The translations under genes and the position numbers were made by a program. Positions 21,521 to 30,302 of a stretch of DNA of 36,597 nucleotides are shown piece by piece. Source of the stretch: a virus; IMG/VR virus record IMGVR_UViG_3300044998_000621, positions 1-36,597 of that record; one strand, 5' to 3'. The stretch's first letter is position 1; each line of letters opens with the position of its first letter. The notes under the pieces were generated by a model. The model was not told the DNA's origin, made no database searches, and saw only the letters and a program-made list of their open reading frames with translations.

Positions 21521-22770
21521 ATATTTCGCTCCATAATTGTTATACCAAGTTCACGCGTGCTCTGAGCAATATCCTCATTGTCCTTATCGCCATCAAATCG
21601 CATATCAAACCAAGCCTGCAATGCCTGTTTTGGCGTCATTGTGGTAAGCGCAGCGCGCGCCTGCACTGTCGCTTTATCATTTACGACCTCGTGTCTGATT
21701 TCAAACTCAGTGTCTGCATTATCGTGCAAATAATCAGCGATTTCATCAAAATCGATTAGCTGCCTTGATTCAGCGCGGTATCTGATAACGACATGAGCAA
21801 AACATCCATCAATGTCTTTCGCGATTTGCTTCAAGCCTTTCTGTTTAAGTTCCTCAATAGTGAACGGCGATTTGCGGCGTTGCACATCAAGATCGAAAAA
21901 TACACGCTTCCATTTTTGCACACGTAACGGTCTGAATTTGAATTGCGCTTTCTCATTGAGTTCAATAAACCCTTTCTGATCTTCTGCTTCACTAATGTCA
22001 TTGCAAATCAATGAGCCTGTATAATAGAAAAAGTCATCAATGATTTGCGGCTTATGAATGTGGCCGCTAACTACTGCATCAATTTTGAATGTCTTGCGAA
22101 TTTCTGCGAATGATGCACTGCCAAGCGTGTTAGCAGTATTTGCAAGCAGCAGTTTTTCAGCGCCCGGTATAGCTTTTTCATTCTCAAAATGCCCTAACAG
22201 GTAACGGCGTATAGGTTTGCCGCCACTTAACTGAATTTCATTTTCAATTTTTTCAAGAGCATCACGCAAATAATCAGCAGGTGACAACTGCAATTCGTTG
22301 CAGTTTTTCGCATGAATGTGCGGCACGATATAGTACAACACCAATCCTTTTTCATCAAGAAAACCAAATGGTTTTTTATAGATGTGTATATATTCACTGT
22401 TGGCATACGTTTCGCATAATGTATCAAATATCGTCGCACCAAATTCATTCGCCTCATGGTTGCCATCAAACGCATGAACGTGTATTTGATTAAGAATACA
22501 GCGATTGAGAAATTTTGCAAAGCGCAACTCATCTTCTGGCAATGGACGTTTCTTGTCAAATACATCACCCAAAATAAAGATTCGTCTGATACCATGATCG
22601 ATTGCGTAATCAACAAGCTGACTCGACGCATCTTCAATCTGATCGTTCTGTGTTTTTTCAAATATCTTGCGTTCACGATCATGGCCGTAGTGCCAATCAG
22701 CAGTAAACATTGCAGGTAAAATATCTGTCTGCAATTTCAAATGATTTGTGCTTTGTATTTTTTTTGGCAT
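21517..22770 (-). CDS. SbcD/Mre11-like nuclease (T4 gp47-like)
   Basis: The 417-residue protein has the calcineurin-type phosphoesterase motifs in order: FTADWHYG (22-29), ILGDVFDKKR (66-75), DGNHEANEF (102-110), LLGHFENEK and VVSGHIHKPQI. These provide the ligands of two manganese ions. It is the nuclease half of the resection complex with the downstream ATPase. The C-terminal 130 residues correspond to the capping and ATPase-binding part. The start is preceded by GAGTGACAGT, a rather weak ribosome site. Confidence 0.95.
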   Translation of the reverse strand: MPKKIQSTNHLKLQTDILPAMFTADWHYGHDRERKIFEKTQNDQIEDASSQLVDYAIDHGIRRIFILGDVFDKKRPLPEDELRFAKFLNRCILNQIHVHAFDGNHEANEFGATIFDTLCETYANSEYIHIYKKPFGFLDEKGLVLYYIVPHIHAKNCNELQLSPADYLRDALEKIENEIQLSGGKPIRRYLLGHFENEKAIPGAEKLLLANTANTLGSASFAEIRKTFKIDAVVSGHIHKPQIIDDFFYYTGSLICNDISEAEDQKGFIELNEKAQFKFRPLRVQKWKRVFFDLDVQRRKSPFTIEELKQKGLKQIAKDIDGCFAHVVIRYRAESRQLIDFDEIADYLHDNADTEFEIRHEVVNDKATVQARAALTTMTPKQALQAWFDMRFDGDKDNEDIAQSTRELGITIMERNI

Positions 22771-22774
22771 ACTG

Positions 22775-23881
22775 TCACTCTTTCAGTTTTTCTGCAACTG
22801 CCTGTATGAATTTTTCGTCATTAACGATTTTCTCAAAAAATGTTTTATGCGCAATATCTTTGCCTTTATACTCAATCGATTTGCCAGTATCTGACATTTT
22901 GATTAAGCCTAAATCAGCATAGAACGACAAACGCGAAAACTGTTCATCAAATCCTTTGCCATAAAACAGGCGCATCTTTGTTTCACTCCAAGGCGCTGCC
23001 GATTTATTTTTCAAAATTTTTACACGCACATCTTTTCCGAGTTCTTTCAGGCGCTTCTGATCGTCGTCAATACGCTCTGTATCGTATGCACTCAAATCGC
23101 CTGACACAACCTTGTCGCCGCGCGGGTCAAAAAAGCGTGCGCGATACGACAGCCAATATTTCAATGCTCTGCCGCCCCGCGTATCAAGCGGGTCACCCAT
23201 GCTGCCAATTTTGTTAGTAAGCTGATTTACAAACAAAATTACAGCTTTGTGTTTTGCAACCAAATGACGCAACACACTTGTTTCTTTGCTCACCAAGCGT
23301 GCGTGTAAGCCCATGTGATGATCTTCTGCTTTGCCTGTCATAATCGCCATCGGTACATTGCCCGGTATTGAATCATTCACGATAAACCGATAGCCCGTCT
23401 TTACAGCTTCTTTAAGCTGTTCAAATGCTTCTTCACCTGTCGCCGGGCGTTTCACGTGCATCAAATTTGGATTTGCACCAAGTGCTTTTGCGTATGTTGC
23501 ATTCAGGCGTTTTTCTGAATCGCAAAAGAACCACGGTTCATTGAACTGATTTTGAAAATCAACTCCAACTTGAATGCAAAATGTTGTTTTGCCGCAATCA
23601 TCTTCACCTGTGATTTCAGCCATCCGTCCCCACTCGAATAACACATCGCGTGTTCCAGTGAATGCAAGATTTAAGTTAATAAAACGCGAACCTATACCTT
23701 CTGCTTTTTCACGCTCAAACGTGAACTCATCGCCTTTGCTCCATCGCTTATCATTGATAAACAGATCGAACTTAGGATTTATTTTAGGTTCTTTTTGCTT
23801 TTTTGCTGATACAGATGAAGCAACGGCGGATTGCTCCGCCGCTACTTTCACTGCCGATTTTTTTTTACGACCTCTCGGCAT
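22775..23881 (-). CDS. RecA/UvsX-like recombinase
   Basis: The 368-residue protein has the RecA core with Walker A ITGEDDCGKTTF (90-101), Walker B and filament features around FIVNDSIPGNVP, an L1/L2 area with HMGLHARLVSKE, and VNQLTNKIGSMGDPLDTRGG, which matches the 'NQ...GG' motif before loop 2. The N-terminal 35 residues are Lys/Ala/Ser-rich and unstructured. It catalyses strand exchange for recombination-dependent replication and repair. Neighbours are the SSB upstream and gp47/gp46 downstream. The P-loop acids (EDD) replace the usual PESS. GTGAGGAAAA precedes the ATG. Confidence 0.95.
   Translation of the reverse strand: MPRGRKKKSAVKVAAEQSAVASSVSAKKQKEPKINPKFDLFINDKRWSKGDEFTFEREKAEGIGSRFINLNLAFTGTRDVLFEWGRMAEITGEDDCGKTTFCIQVGVDFQNQFNEPWFFCDSEKRLNATYAKALGANPNLMHVKRPATGEEAFEQLKEAVKTGYRFIVNDSIPGNVPMAIMTGKAEDHHMGLHARLVSKETSVLRHLVAKHKAVILFVNQLTNKIGSMGDPLDTRGGRALKYWLSYRARFFDPRGDKVVSGDLSAYDTERIDDDQKRLKELGKDVRVKILKNKSAAPWSETKMRLFYGKGFDEQFSRLSFYADLGLIKMSDTGKSIEYKGKDIAHKTFFEKIVNDEKFIQAVAEKLKE
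23824..23842 (-). repeat. Copy of the GCAA stem-loop inside the recombinase gene
   Basis: CGGCGGA-TTGC-TCCGCCG on the plus strand forms a perfect seven-pair stem; the transcript strand has a GCAA loop. The 17 bases 23826-23842 are identical to 11125-11141. Here the sequence encodes AAEQSA in the unstructured N-terminus of the recombinase, so the DNA is free to vary, yet it is the same. Confidence 0.6.
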
Positions 23882-23891
23882 TTTTCCTCAC

Positions 23892-24779
23892 TTAGATGTC
23901 ATCATCATCGTCGTCATCTTTCGTGCGGCCTTTTTTTCTGTCGGTCTTTTTTTTGCCGTCATCTTCATCTTCATCGCCAAGGTCATCATCTTCATCTTCA
24001 TCGTCAGATGATGCACCATTGTCGATAAACGCCTGATACTGCGCTTTGAACTCGTCACGCGAAAGGGGCTTGTACTGTTCAGCGCAATCGGCAATCATAT
24101 CTTTTAGCAAAGACTCATCAATCTCAGGCAGCTTTTCCATATTCACTTTATCGAAAAGTGACCATGTGATCTTCTTTGTTTTCGGGTCTTGCGTTGCGCA
24201 GATGATAAACTTGGTGACATCTTTTGCTTTGTGAAAATCCGCCGCTGCGCCTTTATCGCTTTCAGGCCACTCCGACTTAATCGAATGCAACAGTGAATTT
24301 GTACGCGCCTGAGAAAGAATCAGAATACCCGGTTCTGCTGTGTATGACTTGCTTTTGAAAATCACCACTTCTTCCTCATCGCCTTTTGCATTTTCGCGAA
24401 TCACGACTTTACCTTTCAGCGCGACAAAACGTGCAGAGTATGTTGACCGCACTTTTTTCGCTTTCTCTAAAAGTTTCTTAGCCGATTCTTTATCGCCTTC
24501 TTTTTCGAGTTTGCGAGCCTGTTTGAAAGTTTTTTCGCACCACGCATCAAACGCATCTTCTTCTGGCGAATATCCTTTTGCCTGATTCACTGATGGAATC
24601 GGTGTTGGATAATCCGCTGTTGTTTTCGCCCAGTGATGATGTCCGCCTGAAAAATTCGTGCTCAGCAACAAAAAGTAATTTGTTCCCGGCTCAAATTTGA
24701 ATACAGGGTATTTACCACCGCTACCTTTTGACGCGTCTAAGTGCGCATCAATGTCACTTTCGTTTGCCAAATCTGCCAT
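23892..24779 (-). CDS. Single-stranded DNA-binding protein, gp32-like
   Basis: The 295-residue protein has a core with aromatic and glycine-rich strands (KYPVFKFEPGTNYFLLLSTN), a Lys/Glu helical insertion, a core Cys/His pair and a very acidic C-terminus (DDEDEDDDLGDEDEDD, then a Lys-rich patch and DDDDDDDI). The acidic tail is the mark of phage SSBs, used to recruit partners and keep the protein off double-stranded DNA. Position beside the recombinase supports the role. The Lys-rich patch splitting the tail (KKKTDRKKGRTK) is unusual. GTGAGGTAAAGCAA precedes the ATG. Confidence 0.85.
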   Translation of the reverse strand: MADLANESDIDAHLDASKGSGGKYPVFKFEPGTNYFLLLSTNFSGGHHHWAKTTADYPTPIPSVNQAKGYSPEEDAFDAWCEKTFKQARKLEKEGDKESAKKLLEKAKKVRSTYSARFVALKGKVVIRENAKGDEEEVVIFKSKSYTAEPGILILSQARTNSLLHSIKSEWPESDKGAAADFHKAKDVTKFIICATQDPKTKKITWSLFDKVNMEKLPEIDESLLKDMIADCAEQYKPLSRDEFKAQYQAFIDNGASSDDEDEDDDLGDEDEDDGKKKTDRKKGRTKDDDDDDDI

Positions 24780-24789
24780 TTGCTTTACC

Positions 24790-24933
24790 TCACTTTGCTT
24801 TGGAAAGTTTCTTTTTCAGGTCTTTGATTTTTTGACTTACTGCATCAATTTTTGCCTTACGCTTGTCGTTGGCTTCTTGCAACTTTGCGATTTTGGCGGT
24901 GATGCTATCTGCCGTCATTTTTCGTCCTGCCAT
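24790..24933 (-). CDS. Short coiled-coil protein (47 aa)
   Basis: I place the start at ATG 24931-24933, as a longer frame to 25035 lies within the preceding gene. CGGAG is found ten bases upstream. The product is one Lys/Ala-rich heptad helix from about residue 8 to the end (ITAKIAKLQEANDKRKAKID). It is too short to assign. It lies between the possible UvsY-like gene and the SSB, so a recombination accessory role is possible. Confidence 0.55.
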   Translation of the reverse strand: MAGRKMTADSITAKIAKLQEANDKRKAKIDAVSQKIKDLKKKLSKAK

Positions 24934-24976
24934 TTTACTTTCACTCCGTTTTATTTTATTGACTATAAATAGTCCG

Positions 24977-25543
24977 TCAGATTCCGTCGTCATTGGCGAA
25001 ATCATGTCTACCTGTCGGTGGTGTCTCTTTATCACGCAGCGTTCCCCACATCATTCCTGCAACAGCGTTCAATGCGCGTTCCTGATAACGCATACATTCT
25101 TCTGCAAGAGTCAGACGCTGTTCATACACCTCTAAGTCACTCAGAATAGCGAACTTTTCTTCATATTCGACAAGATTTTTTTGCTTGATAATACGCTCGC
25201 GCTCTTTCTGCGTTCCCTTATCCATTTTATCAGGCAACTGGTTCAGTTTTTCTGCATACCAATGCGAATACTGTTCTTGCTTTTTCGCAATCATTTCTTT
25301 GATCGTAATACGTGCCTGACCAAAAAAATTTTTCATACGTGGTGCATTCGCGAGTTTTTCTGCAACAGCTAAAGGATTGTTGTAATCAACCTTCAAGATG
25401 TTGTCCAAATCTTCACGAATCTGTATCCAATCAGCAGATACGTTTATCTGTGATATTCGATTGAATATTTCAGCATCTGTTGATTGCATTGTTGTTTCAA
25501 CACCGTCGCTGCTTGATTGTGCAGCCACTTTACGTTTTGTCAT
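24977..25543 (-). CDS. Possible UvsY-like recombination mediator (188 aa); first gene of a leaderless unit
   Basis: The ATG at 25541-25543 lies four bases past the TGTGCATATAT element and has no ribosome site. After about 40 variable residues the protein is helical: RMKNFFGQARITIKEMIAKK, then EYEEKFAILSDLEVYEQRLT, then MRYQERALNAVAGMMWGTLR. T4 UvsY has the same order of a 'WL..HS..K.E' helix, a long polar helix, and a final helix that ends about 20 residues before a flexible tail. The gene stands at the head of the SSB-UvsX-gp47-gp46 run, where a mediator is expected. The similarity is by eye and weak. Confidence 0.5.
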   Translation of the reverse strand: MTKRKVAAQSSSDGVETTMQSTDAEIFNRISQINVSADWIQIREDLDNILKVDYNNPLAVAEKLANAPRMKNFFGQARITIKEMIAKKQEQYSHWYAEKLNQLPDKMDKGTQKERERIIKQKNLVEYEEKFAILSDLEVYEQRLTLAEECMRYQERALNAVAGMMWGTLRDKETPPTGRHDFANDDGI

Positions 25544-25547
25544 ACAA

Positions 25548-25580
25548 ATATATGCACAATTCCAGTGTTTTTGGTATCAC
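25548..25580 (-). promoter_or_regulatory. Phage promoter P25543 (GTGATAC-N15-TGTGCATATAT)
   Basis: GTGATAC (25574-25580) and TGTGCATATAT (25548-25558) are 15 bases apart, and ATG follows after four bases. This promoter should drive the longest unit of the window, from the mediator candidate to the MuF-like gene, 14 kb without another copy of the element. The upstream box starts seven bases after the DNA polymerase stop codon. Confidence 0.85.
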
Positions 25581-25587
25581 GCTTTTC

Positions 25588-28500
25588 TTATTTTTTAATG
25601 GCAGCAATCTTACTGATTGCAAGCATAAACCCTGAATATTGACCTGTATTGCGCTTAAACTTTGTTTTGTATAGCAAACCCGGTGTCAAATCAGCCTTGA
25701 TTTCCTTCAAATCACTGGCGAATATCGGTATCACTTCTGTGTGTCCTGTCTTATCAGCACACTCCATAAATGCCATCTTGTTGCCGCGCTTGTCTTTTGC
25801 ATATCTTATTGATTTGAGCAAAAAAATGAATATCGGCGCTGCACCCGGTTCTAAATCATTAAAGTCAGCGGTAAATCTGGCATTGCGCTCACACAAACGG
25901 CGTTTCTCATCAGCATAACCAAGTGCTTCCCACATATCGCGCTCTGTGTATCCAACAAGATCAATTTCAAGTCTGCACTTTTCATTATCTGTCATCGACG
26001 GTATCTGAGCATCAACTACTGCTGCATTTGCATATATCACAGACACATCGGGGTAATCGGCTTTGAATTTTTTTTGCCAAATCCTATCACCGTTATGTTT
26101 TTTCTTGTATTCAGCTTTGACTGCTGCGACAGCTTCATTGTTTGCATGGTTAATTTTGGCAAGTTTAGTATTCTCACGCATCAACTTCAATGAAAAGTCA
26201 TTGGTTGAATACGTCGCTTGCTTAACAGAGCGCAAATAATAAGTCAGCCACTGTATTAACAAATTTCTGTCTGTTGTAATTTCGTCAAAAAATCCAAACT
26301 GAATCAATATCTTCTGAACCTCAAAATTGACAACACGATAATCCATGTGTTCATTATCGAAAAAATCTTTCAGCGTTTTCAGCTTCTTGATCTTATCGAC
26401 GCGCTTGATTTCACGCGCTGCCAGTTCACCAATACCTTTGACATTTGTTAAGCCAAGGTATAGAGCATCGCCATCAATCATTACGTGTTCATCAAACTTT
26501 GACAGTATTGGCAATTTCAATTTCAGGCCAAAATGCTGCATTTCGCTCGCTATAGCTGCGATTTTTTCTACTGGCTCATGCGCTATGTATGCTGCATAAA
26601 ACTGTGCAGGATAATGCGCCTTCATATACGCAGTCTGCAAACTGATAAATGAATACGCGTATGAATGTGATTTATTAAAACAGTATCCGCCAAACTTTGC
26701 TAAGTATTCCCAAAGTCTGTTGCTCTTTTCTGTGCTTAAACCATTTTTTGCAAAGCCAGCAAACATAGTTTTTTTCATAGCAACAATCGCGTCATTATTT
26801 TGAGCCTTACTAATTGCTTTACGCACAAGGTTCGTATCAGCAAGACTGATGCCACCAAGTTCGTGACAAATCTGCATCAATTGTTCCTGATAAACAAGAA
26901 CACCCTTGCTGTATCCCAAAATATTTTTCAGTTTTGGATGTATGTATGATGCTTTGTTGGCGCGTTTATTTTCCAAATACATTTCATCAAGTTTGGCACT
27001 CAACGGAGCAGGTCTGTATATCGCGCTAATGTCAGACACTTCTTCAAATGATTCTGGCTTAACCTTTCTCGCAAACTCTGTGATACCACGACCTTCAAAC
27101 TGAAATATGCCAAGCGTAAGACCTTTCTGAAAAATCCTAAACACTTTCTTATCATCAAACGGGAACTTGTCAGGTGAAATTTCGTCAGTGATGTCACGTT
27201 GTAAATATTTCGATACAGCGTTCTTGTACTTCAATGTCTTAACACCGAGAATGTCAAACTTAACCCAACCAAACTTTGAAAGTATCGCGTGTGTTCCTGA
27301 CTCTGGAAATCCTGTTTGCTGTTCACCATCAACAAACACAACAGGCATTTTCTTATACAAATCATCATACACAACAATTCCGCCTGCGTGCGTACCAAGG
27401 TATTTGTACTGATTCAACAATACGTCGATATGTTCATTGATTTCTGGATAGCGTTTTGAAAATCCTGTCATCTTAGCAACATCAGCATATATTTTCAGCA
27501 ACGCGTCTTTTTCTATTTTTTCAACAGGCGGTATGTTGTTGTCACGGCGATAACGCTTCTGTTCAGCTTCAAGAACTTTGGCGAACTGATCGACAATTTC
27601 AAGCGGCACGCTAAACGCTCTGCACACATCACGAAACAGACTGTTAAGATTGAAAGTGCCAAACGTACTAATCAAAGCAAAATTATCGCGTCCAACATAG
27701 TCTCGTATCAACTCTTTGATTTTGTTGTTGTCGTCAAAATCAATATCTATGTCAGGAAAATCATTACGCTCATAGTCCAAAAACCGTTCAAAAAACAGAC
27801 CATACTTTATCGGGTCTAAGCCTGTAATGCCAAGCAGATAGTTTACTAAGCTACCGCCCGCACTACCACGGCCAACACCAACAGTGATTTCGTTATCGTT
27901 TGCTAACTCAATGAATTTTTCAACAAGCAAAAAATAATCATAAAATTTCTTCTGCTTGATAACGGCAAGTTCATGTTCGAGACGCTTTATATATACAGGG
28001 TCTTTCGCGTGCTGTGTTTTTTTCAGTTTAGCATAACACTTTTTTTTCAAAGTCTCAAAGCCATCATCGACACCGTATATCTGATAAATTTTTGGCTTAT
28101 CGTTTAGTTGTATGACATCGATTTTCGCTTCGATTTCAAGTGTATTCTGTAATGCTTTTTCAAGCACGTTGTTTTTCAAATTCTTTTGCCAGATGTCGCG
28201 CTGCCGGAAAATCTGTGACGTGTCTTTTAGATATAAATGCTTTGCTTCAAATTCCCATGCAACGCCCGATTGCGCCGCTTGTTCATCTGTGATTTTTTCG
28301 TTAGGCATTTTACCAATCTGCAAATTAAGCAGAATTGAATGTGTCTTTGCATGATTCTCACACAGATAATGATTGTCGTTACTGAAAACGATTCTGTCTT
28401 TATCAAGATCGATTAGCGCATTATTCACTTTCGCCTGATCTGCAATTTCATTGATCTGCACTTCAAGATAATAATCGTTCTTGAATATCTTTTTGAACTC

Positions 28501-29061
28501 TTTATATAAAGTCTCAATGTGCTTATCGTATTTGCCTAATACAATCTGCGCCAATTGACCGGCAAGGCACGCACTTGTTGCAACTACATTGCCGCGTATC
28601 TTTTCATTCTCACGCAGCCGTTTCATGTCGATACATGGCTTGTAATACCGACCATGTTTCCACGCAAACTGATTCAACTCAAATAGCCCTTCAAGACCTG
28701 TTTCGTTTTTCGCAAGCAAAATTAGGTGAAAATATTGACGCAGCTTTTTTCTCTCTGCCGCAATCTGCTCTTTGGTGAGCAACTTTTCCTTAACCAACTT
28801 TTCCAACGCTTCACGTTGTGTGTTAATAAAATCGACATCTTCACGTAGATAGAACTCGCACCCATGAATCACTTTGAAATCAGGGTTTTTCTTCTGCCAT
28901 AATTGCGCATCAGCAACATGAAACAGATTGCCATGATCTGTAAAAGCGTGCGCTTTGAACCCTTTGGCTTTAGCAAGATCAAGTATTTCTGAAACCTGAC
29001 CCATGCCATCTTGTAATGAATAAGTTGTATGAGTGTGAATATTAACATATTGCTGTTTCAT
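25588..29061 (-). CDS. dnaE: DNA polymerase III alpha subunit, DnaE type
   Basis: The 1157-residue replicative polymerase starts with a PHP domain whose metal residues are kept (NIHTHTTYSLQDGMG at 7-21, AFTDHGNLFH at 39-48, IHGCEFYL at 65-72). The C-family palm follows: VGRGSAGGSLVNYLLGITG, FPDIDIDFDD (about 435, the two catalytic Asp), QYKYLGTHAGGIVVY and KFDILGVKTL (about 603, the third Asp). The FNKSHSYAYSFISLQTAYMK motif and a C-terminal OB-like part complete it. It is near full DnaE length. An intact PHP site suggests built-in proofreading. No separate proofreading exonuclease, clamp or clamp loader gene is seen here. I use ATG 29059-29061, after GGGACTAAATAGC. Confidence 0.96.
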   Translation of the reverse strand: MKQQYVNIHTHTTYSLQDGMGQVSEILDLAKAKGFKAHAFTDHGNLFHVADAQLWQKKNPDFKVIHGCEFYLREDVDFINTQREALEKLVKEKLLTKEQIAAERKKLRQYFHLILLAKNETGLEGLFELNQFAWKHGRYYKPCIDMKRLRENEKIRGNVVATSACLAGQLAQIVLGKYDKHIETLYKEFKKIFKNDYYLEVQINEIADQAKVNNALIDLDKDRIVFSNDNHYLCENHAKTHSILLNLQIGKMPNEKITDEQAAQSGVAWEFEAKHLYLKDTSQIFRQRDIWQKNLKNNVLEKALQNTLEIEAKIDVIQLNDKPKIYQIYGVDDGFETLKKKCYAKLKKTQHAKDPVYIKRLEHELAVIKQKKFYDYFLLVEKFIELANDNEITVGVGRGSAGGSLVNYLLGITGLDPIKYGLFFERFLDYERNDFPDIDIDFDDNNKIKELIRDYVGRDNFALISTFGTFNLNSLFRDVCRAFSVPLEIVDQFAKVLEAEQKRYRRDNNIPPVEKIEKDALLKIYADVAKMTGFSKRYPEINEHIDVLLNQYKYLGTHAGGIVVYDDLYKKMPVVFVDGEQQTGFPESGTHAILSKFGWVKFDILGVKTLKYKNAVSKYLQRDITDEISPDKFPFDDKKVFRIFQKGLTLGIFQFEGRGITEFARKVKPESFEEVSDISAIYRPAPLSAKLDEMYLENKRANKASYIHPKLKNILGYSKGVLVYQEQLMQICHELGGISLADTNLVRKAISKAQNNDAIVAMKKTMFAGFAKNGLSTEKSNRLWEYLAKFGGYCFNKSHSYAYSFISLQTAYMKAHYPAQFYAAYIAHEPVEKIAAIASEMQHFGLKLKLPILSKFDEHVMIDGDALYLGLTNVKGIGELAAREIKRVDKIKKLKTLKDFFDNEHMDYRVVNFEVQKILIQFGFFDEITTDRNLLIQWLTYYLRSVKQATYSTNDFSLKLMRENTKLAKINHANNEAVAAVKAEYKKKHNGDRIWQKKFKADYPDVSVIYANAAVVDAQIPSMTDNEKCRLEIDLVGYTERDMWEALGYADEKRRLCERNARFTADFNDLEPGAAPIFIFLLKSIRYAKDKRGNKMAFMECADKTGHTEVIPIFASDLKEIKADLTPGLLYKTKFKRNTGQYSGFMLAISKIAAIKK

Positions 29062-29066
29062 GCTAT

Positions 29067-29381
29067 TTAGTCCCATTGCACTTTTGTTGCCAAAAAAACA
29101 TGAGTGTTCTCTTTACGAATCCAGTACCATTTGACTGACAAACTTGTCAGAATAATATTGAATCGTGATTTGTTCAGGCGCTGCGTTTTGATAATAAACG
29201 ATGAACCTTTTAAGCGACGCATGATTCTCTCATGCGCCTCATCTTCATTGCGAAGCAATCCTGTGTAGATCATATCGATTGTTTTACCATCGGCTTTTTC
29301 AATCAAGATAAATTTGCAGACTTCGCTGCCTGTAAATTCTGCGCATATCTGCTTTGCGATTTCATGCTCAATAGTTATCAT
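29067..29381 (-). CDS. Hypothetical protein (104 aa)
   Basis: ATG 29379-29381 has AAGGATTGACC upstream; a TTG two codons earlier is less likely. The protein is alpha/beta by eye (ITIEHEIAKQICAEF, then CKFILIEKADGKTIDMIYTG and later FNIILTSLSVKWYWIRKENT). It lies directly before the DNA polymerase gene, overlapping the first possible ATG of that gene. No family is recognised. Confidence 0.68.
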   Translation of the reverse strand: MITIEHEIAKQICAEFTGSEVCKFILIEKADGKTIDMIYTGLLRNEDEAHERIMRRLKGSSFIIKTQRLNKSRFNIILTSLSVKWYWIRKENTHVFLATKVQWD

Positions 29382-29383
29382 GG

Positions 29384-29563
29384 TCAATCCTTAACTGAAT
29401 GCAAAATATTAACAATAGCTTTTTGTTGCTTTTCGGTCATTTTTTCAGTCTTGATGATCGTATCGGAAATACCATTTAAGGTCTTTTCAGCGAATTTGTA
29501 TTTGCTGTCGCGCAGCATATAGTTAATCACTTCAAGACCTTCCTGCCAGCTTTTGATTTTCAC
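29384..29563 (-). CDS. Small helical protein (59 aa)
   Basis: The GTG start at 29561-29563 overlaps the TGA of the membrane-protein gene as GTGA, and the TGA stop lies two bases before the next ATG. The translated sequence starts VKIKSWQEGLEVINYMLRDS and continues as a charged two-helix protein ending QQKAIVNILHSVKD. The perfect fit between its neighbours and the coding look support it. The function is unknown. Confidence 0.68.
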   Translation of the reverse strand: MKIKSWQEGLEVINYMLRDSKYKFAEKTLNGISDTIIKTEKMTEKQQKAIVNILHSVKD

Positions 29564-30267
29564 TTTCTTGATTTTCTGACAACACCACGTCGCGCACCAC
29601 CACGCTTTCCTTTGCCTCTACCACGGCCACGCTTTGCCTTCCCACGGCCACGCTTTGCTCTGCGATACTTTTTGAAATACAGACGGCGTTCAATGCGTTC
29701 TTCTTCACGCTCAACATACAGTTCAACCATCGAAAATTGCGTCGCGGCTGCTTTGATGACTCCAATTGCAATAAACTGAATGAAACCTGAAAAGAAAAAT
29801 GCTTCTATGTGATTCAAAATATCACAATACGCAATTATGTTTTTCCAGTTAAGTACAATGCCACCTTCGATTTTGTTTGCAGCGGTGTATTCGGCAAGAT
29901 GCCTCTCATATTCAAAACGCAAGTTTGCAGCAGTGCTGATGACAACAATCACCCATAACATCGACCAGATATGCCAACGCTTTGCCTGCATTGATTCTGC
30001 GTTGCGAATCGATCTGTTAAACAAACCTGATGCAAGCTCAATACCAAGCGCTTTGAAAAATCCCGCTACAGTGTATGAACCGTGTCCAAATGCGTACCAC
30101 AATTGCCACCCACTCGCTGTTAGCAAAAAATACACAACATAATCGTAATACTTAATTAGCCTACTTGCTTGTTGAGCAAGCAACATATAGTTGTGTTCAA
30201 ATTTTTCTGTTGCTTGCGACTTGAATTTACGGTAAAGGCGAATTACAAACTTAATTGATTGAATCAT
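29560..30267 (-). CDS. Membrane protein with Arg/Gly/Lys-rich tail (235 aa)
   Basis: I place the start at ATG 30265-30267, with AGGGG ten bases upstream; a TTG ten codons earlier is possible. Four hydrophobic segments are visible: around YYDYVVYFLLTASGWQLWYA, AGFFKALGIELASGLF, IWSMLWVIVVISTAANL and FFFSGFIQFIAIGVIKAA. The last 45 residues are extremely basic (RAKRGRGKAKRGRGRGKGKR), like an RGG/nucleic-acid-binding tail. It heads the unit that ends in the DNA polymerase. A membrane anchor for phage DNA or the replisome is an attractive guess, not shown by the sequence. Confidence 0.78.
   Translation of the reverse strand: MIQSIKFVIRLYRKFKSQATEKFEHNYMLLAQQASRLIKYYDYVVYFLLTASGWQLWYAFGHGSYTVAGFFKALGIELASGLFNRSIRNAESMQAKRWHIWSMLWVIVVISTAANLRFEYERHLAEYTAANKIEGGIVLNWKNIIAYCDILNHIEAFFFSGFIQFIAIGVIKAAATQFSMVELYVEREEERIERRLYFKKYRRAKRGRGKAKRGRGRGKGKRGGARRGVVRKSRK
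29621..29658 (-). repeat. 21-base tandem repeat encoding AKRGRG units
   Basis: The 17 bases CCACGGCCACGCTTTGC occur at 29621-29637 and again at 29642-29658, a 21-base period equal to seven codons. The translated unit is AKRGRG plus one residue. Slipped-strand expansion of this unit probably built the basic tail of the membrane protein. Confidence 0.75.
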
Positions 30268-30302
30268 TTTTTTTGAACCCCTGTTTGATATTAACAATAA
30301 CT

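Noticed and set aside
22227-22682. 151-codon minus-strand frame inside the SbcD-like gene
   Set aside because: Out-of-frame shadow of a gene with all catalytic motifs in the other frame.
23574-24011. 145-codon plus-strand frame and a 68-codon minus-strand frame over the SSB tail
   Set aside because: Low-complexity shadows of the Asp/Glu-coding tail and the recombinase N-terminus.
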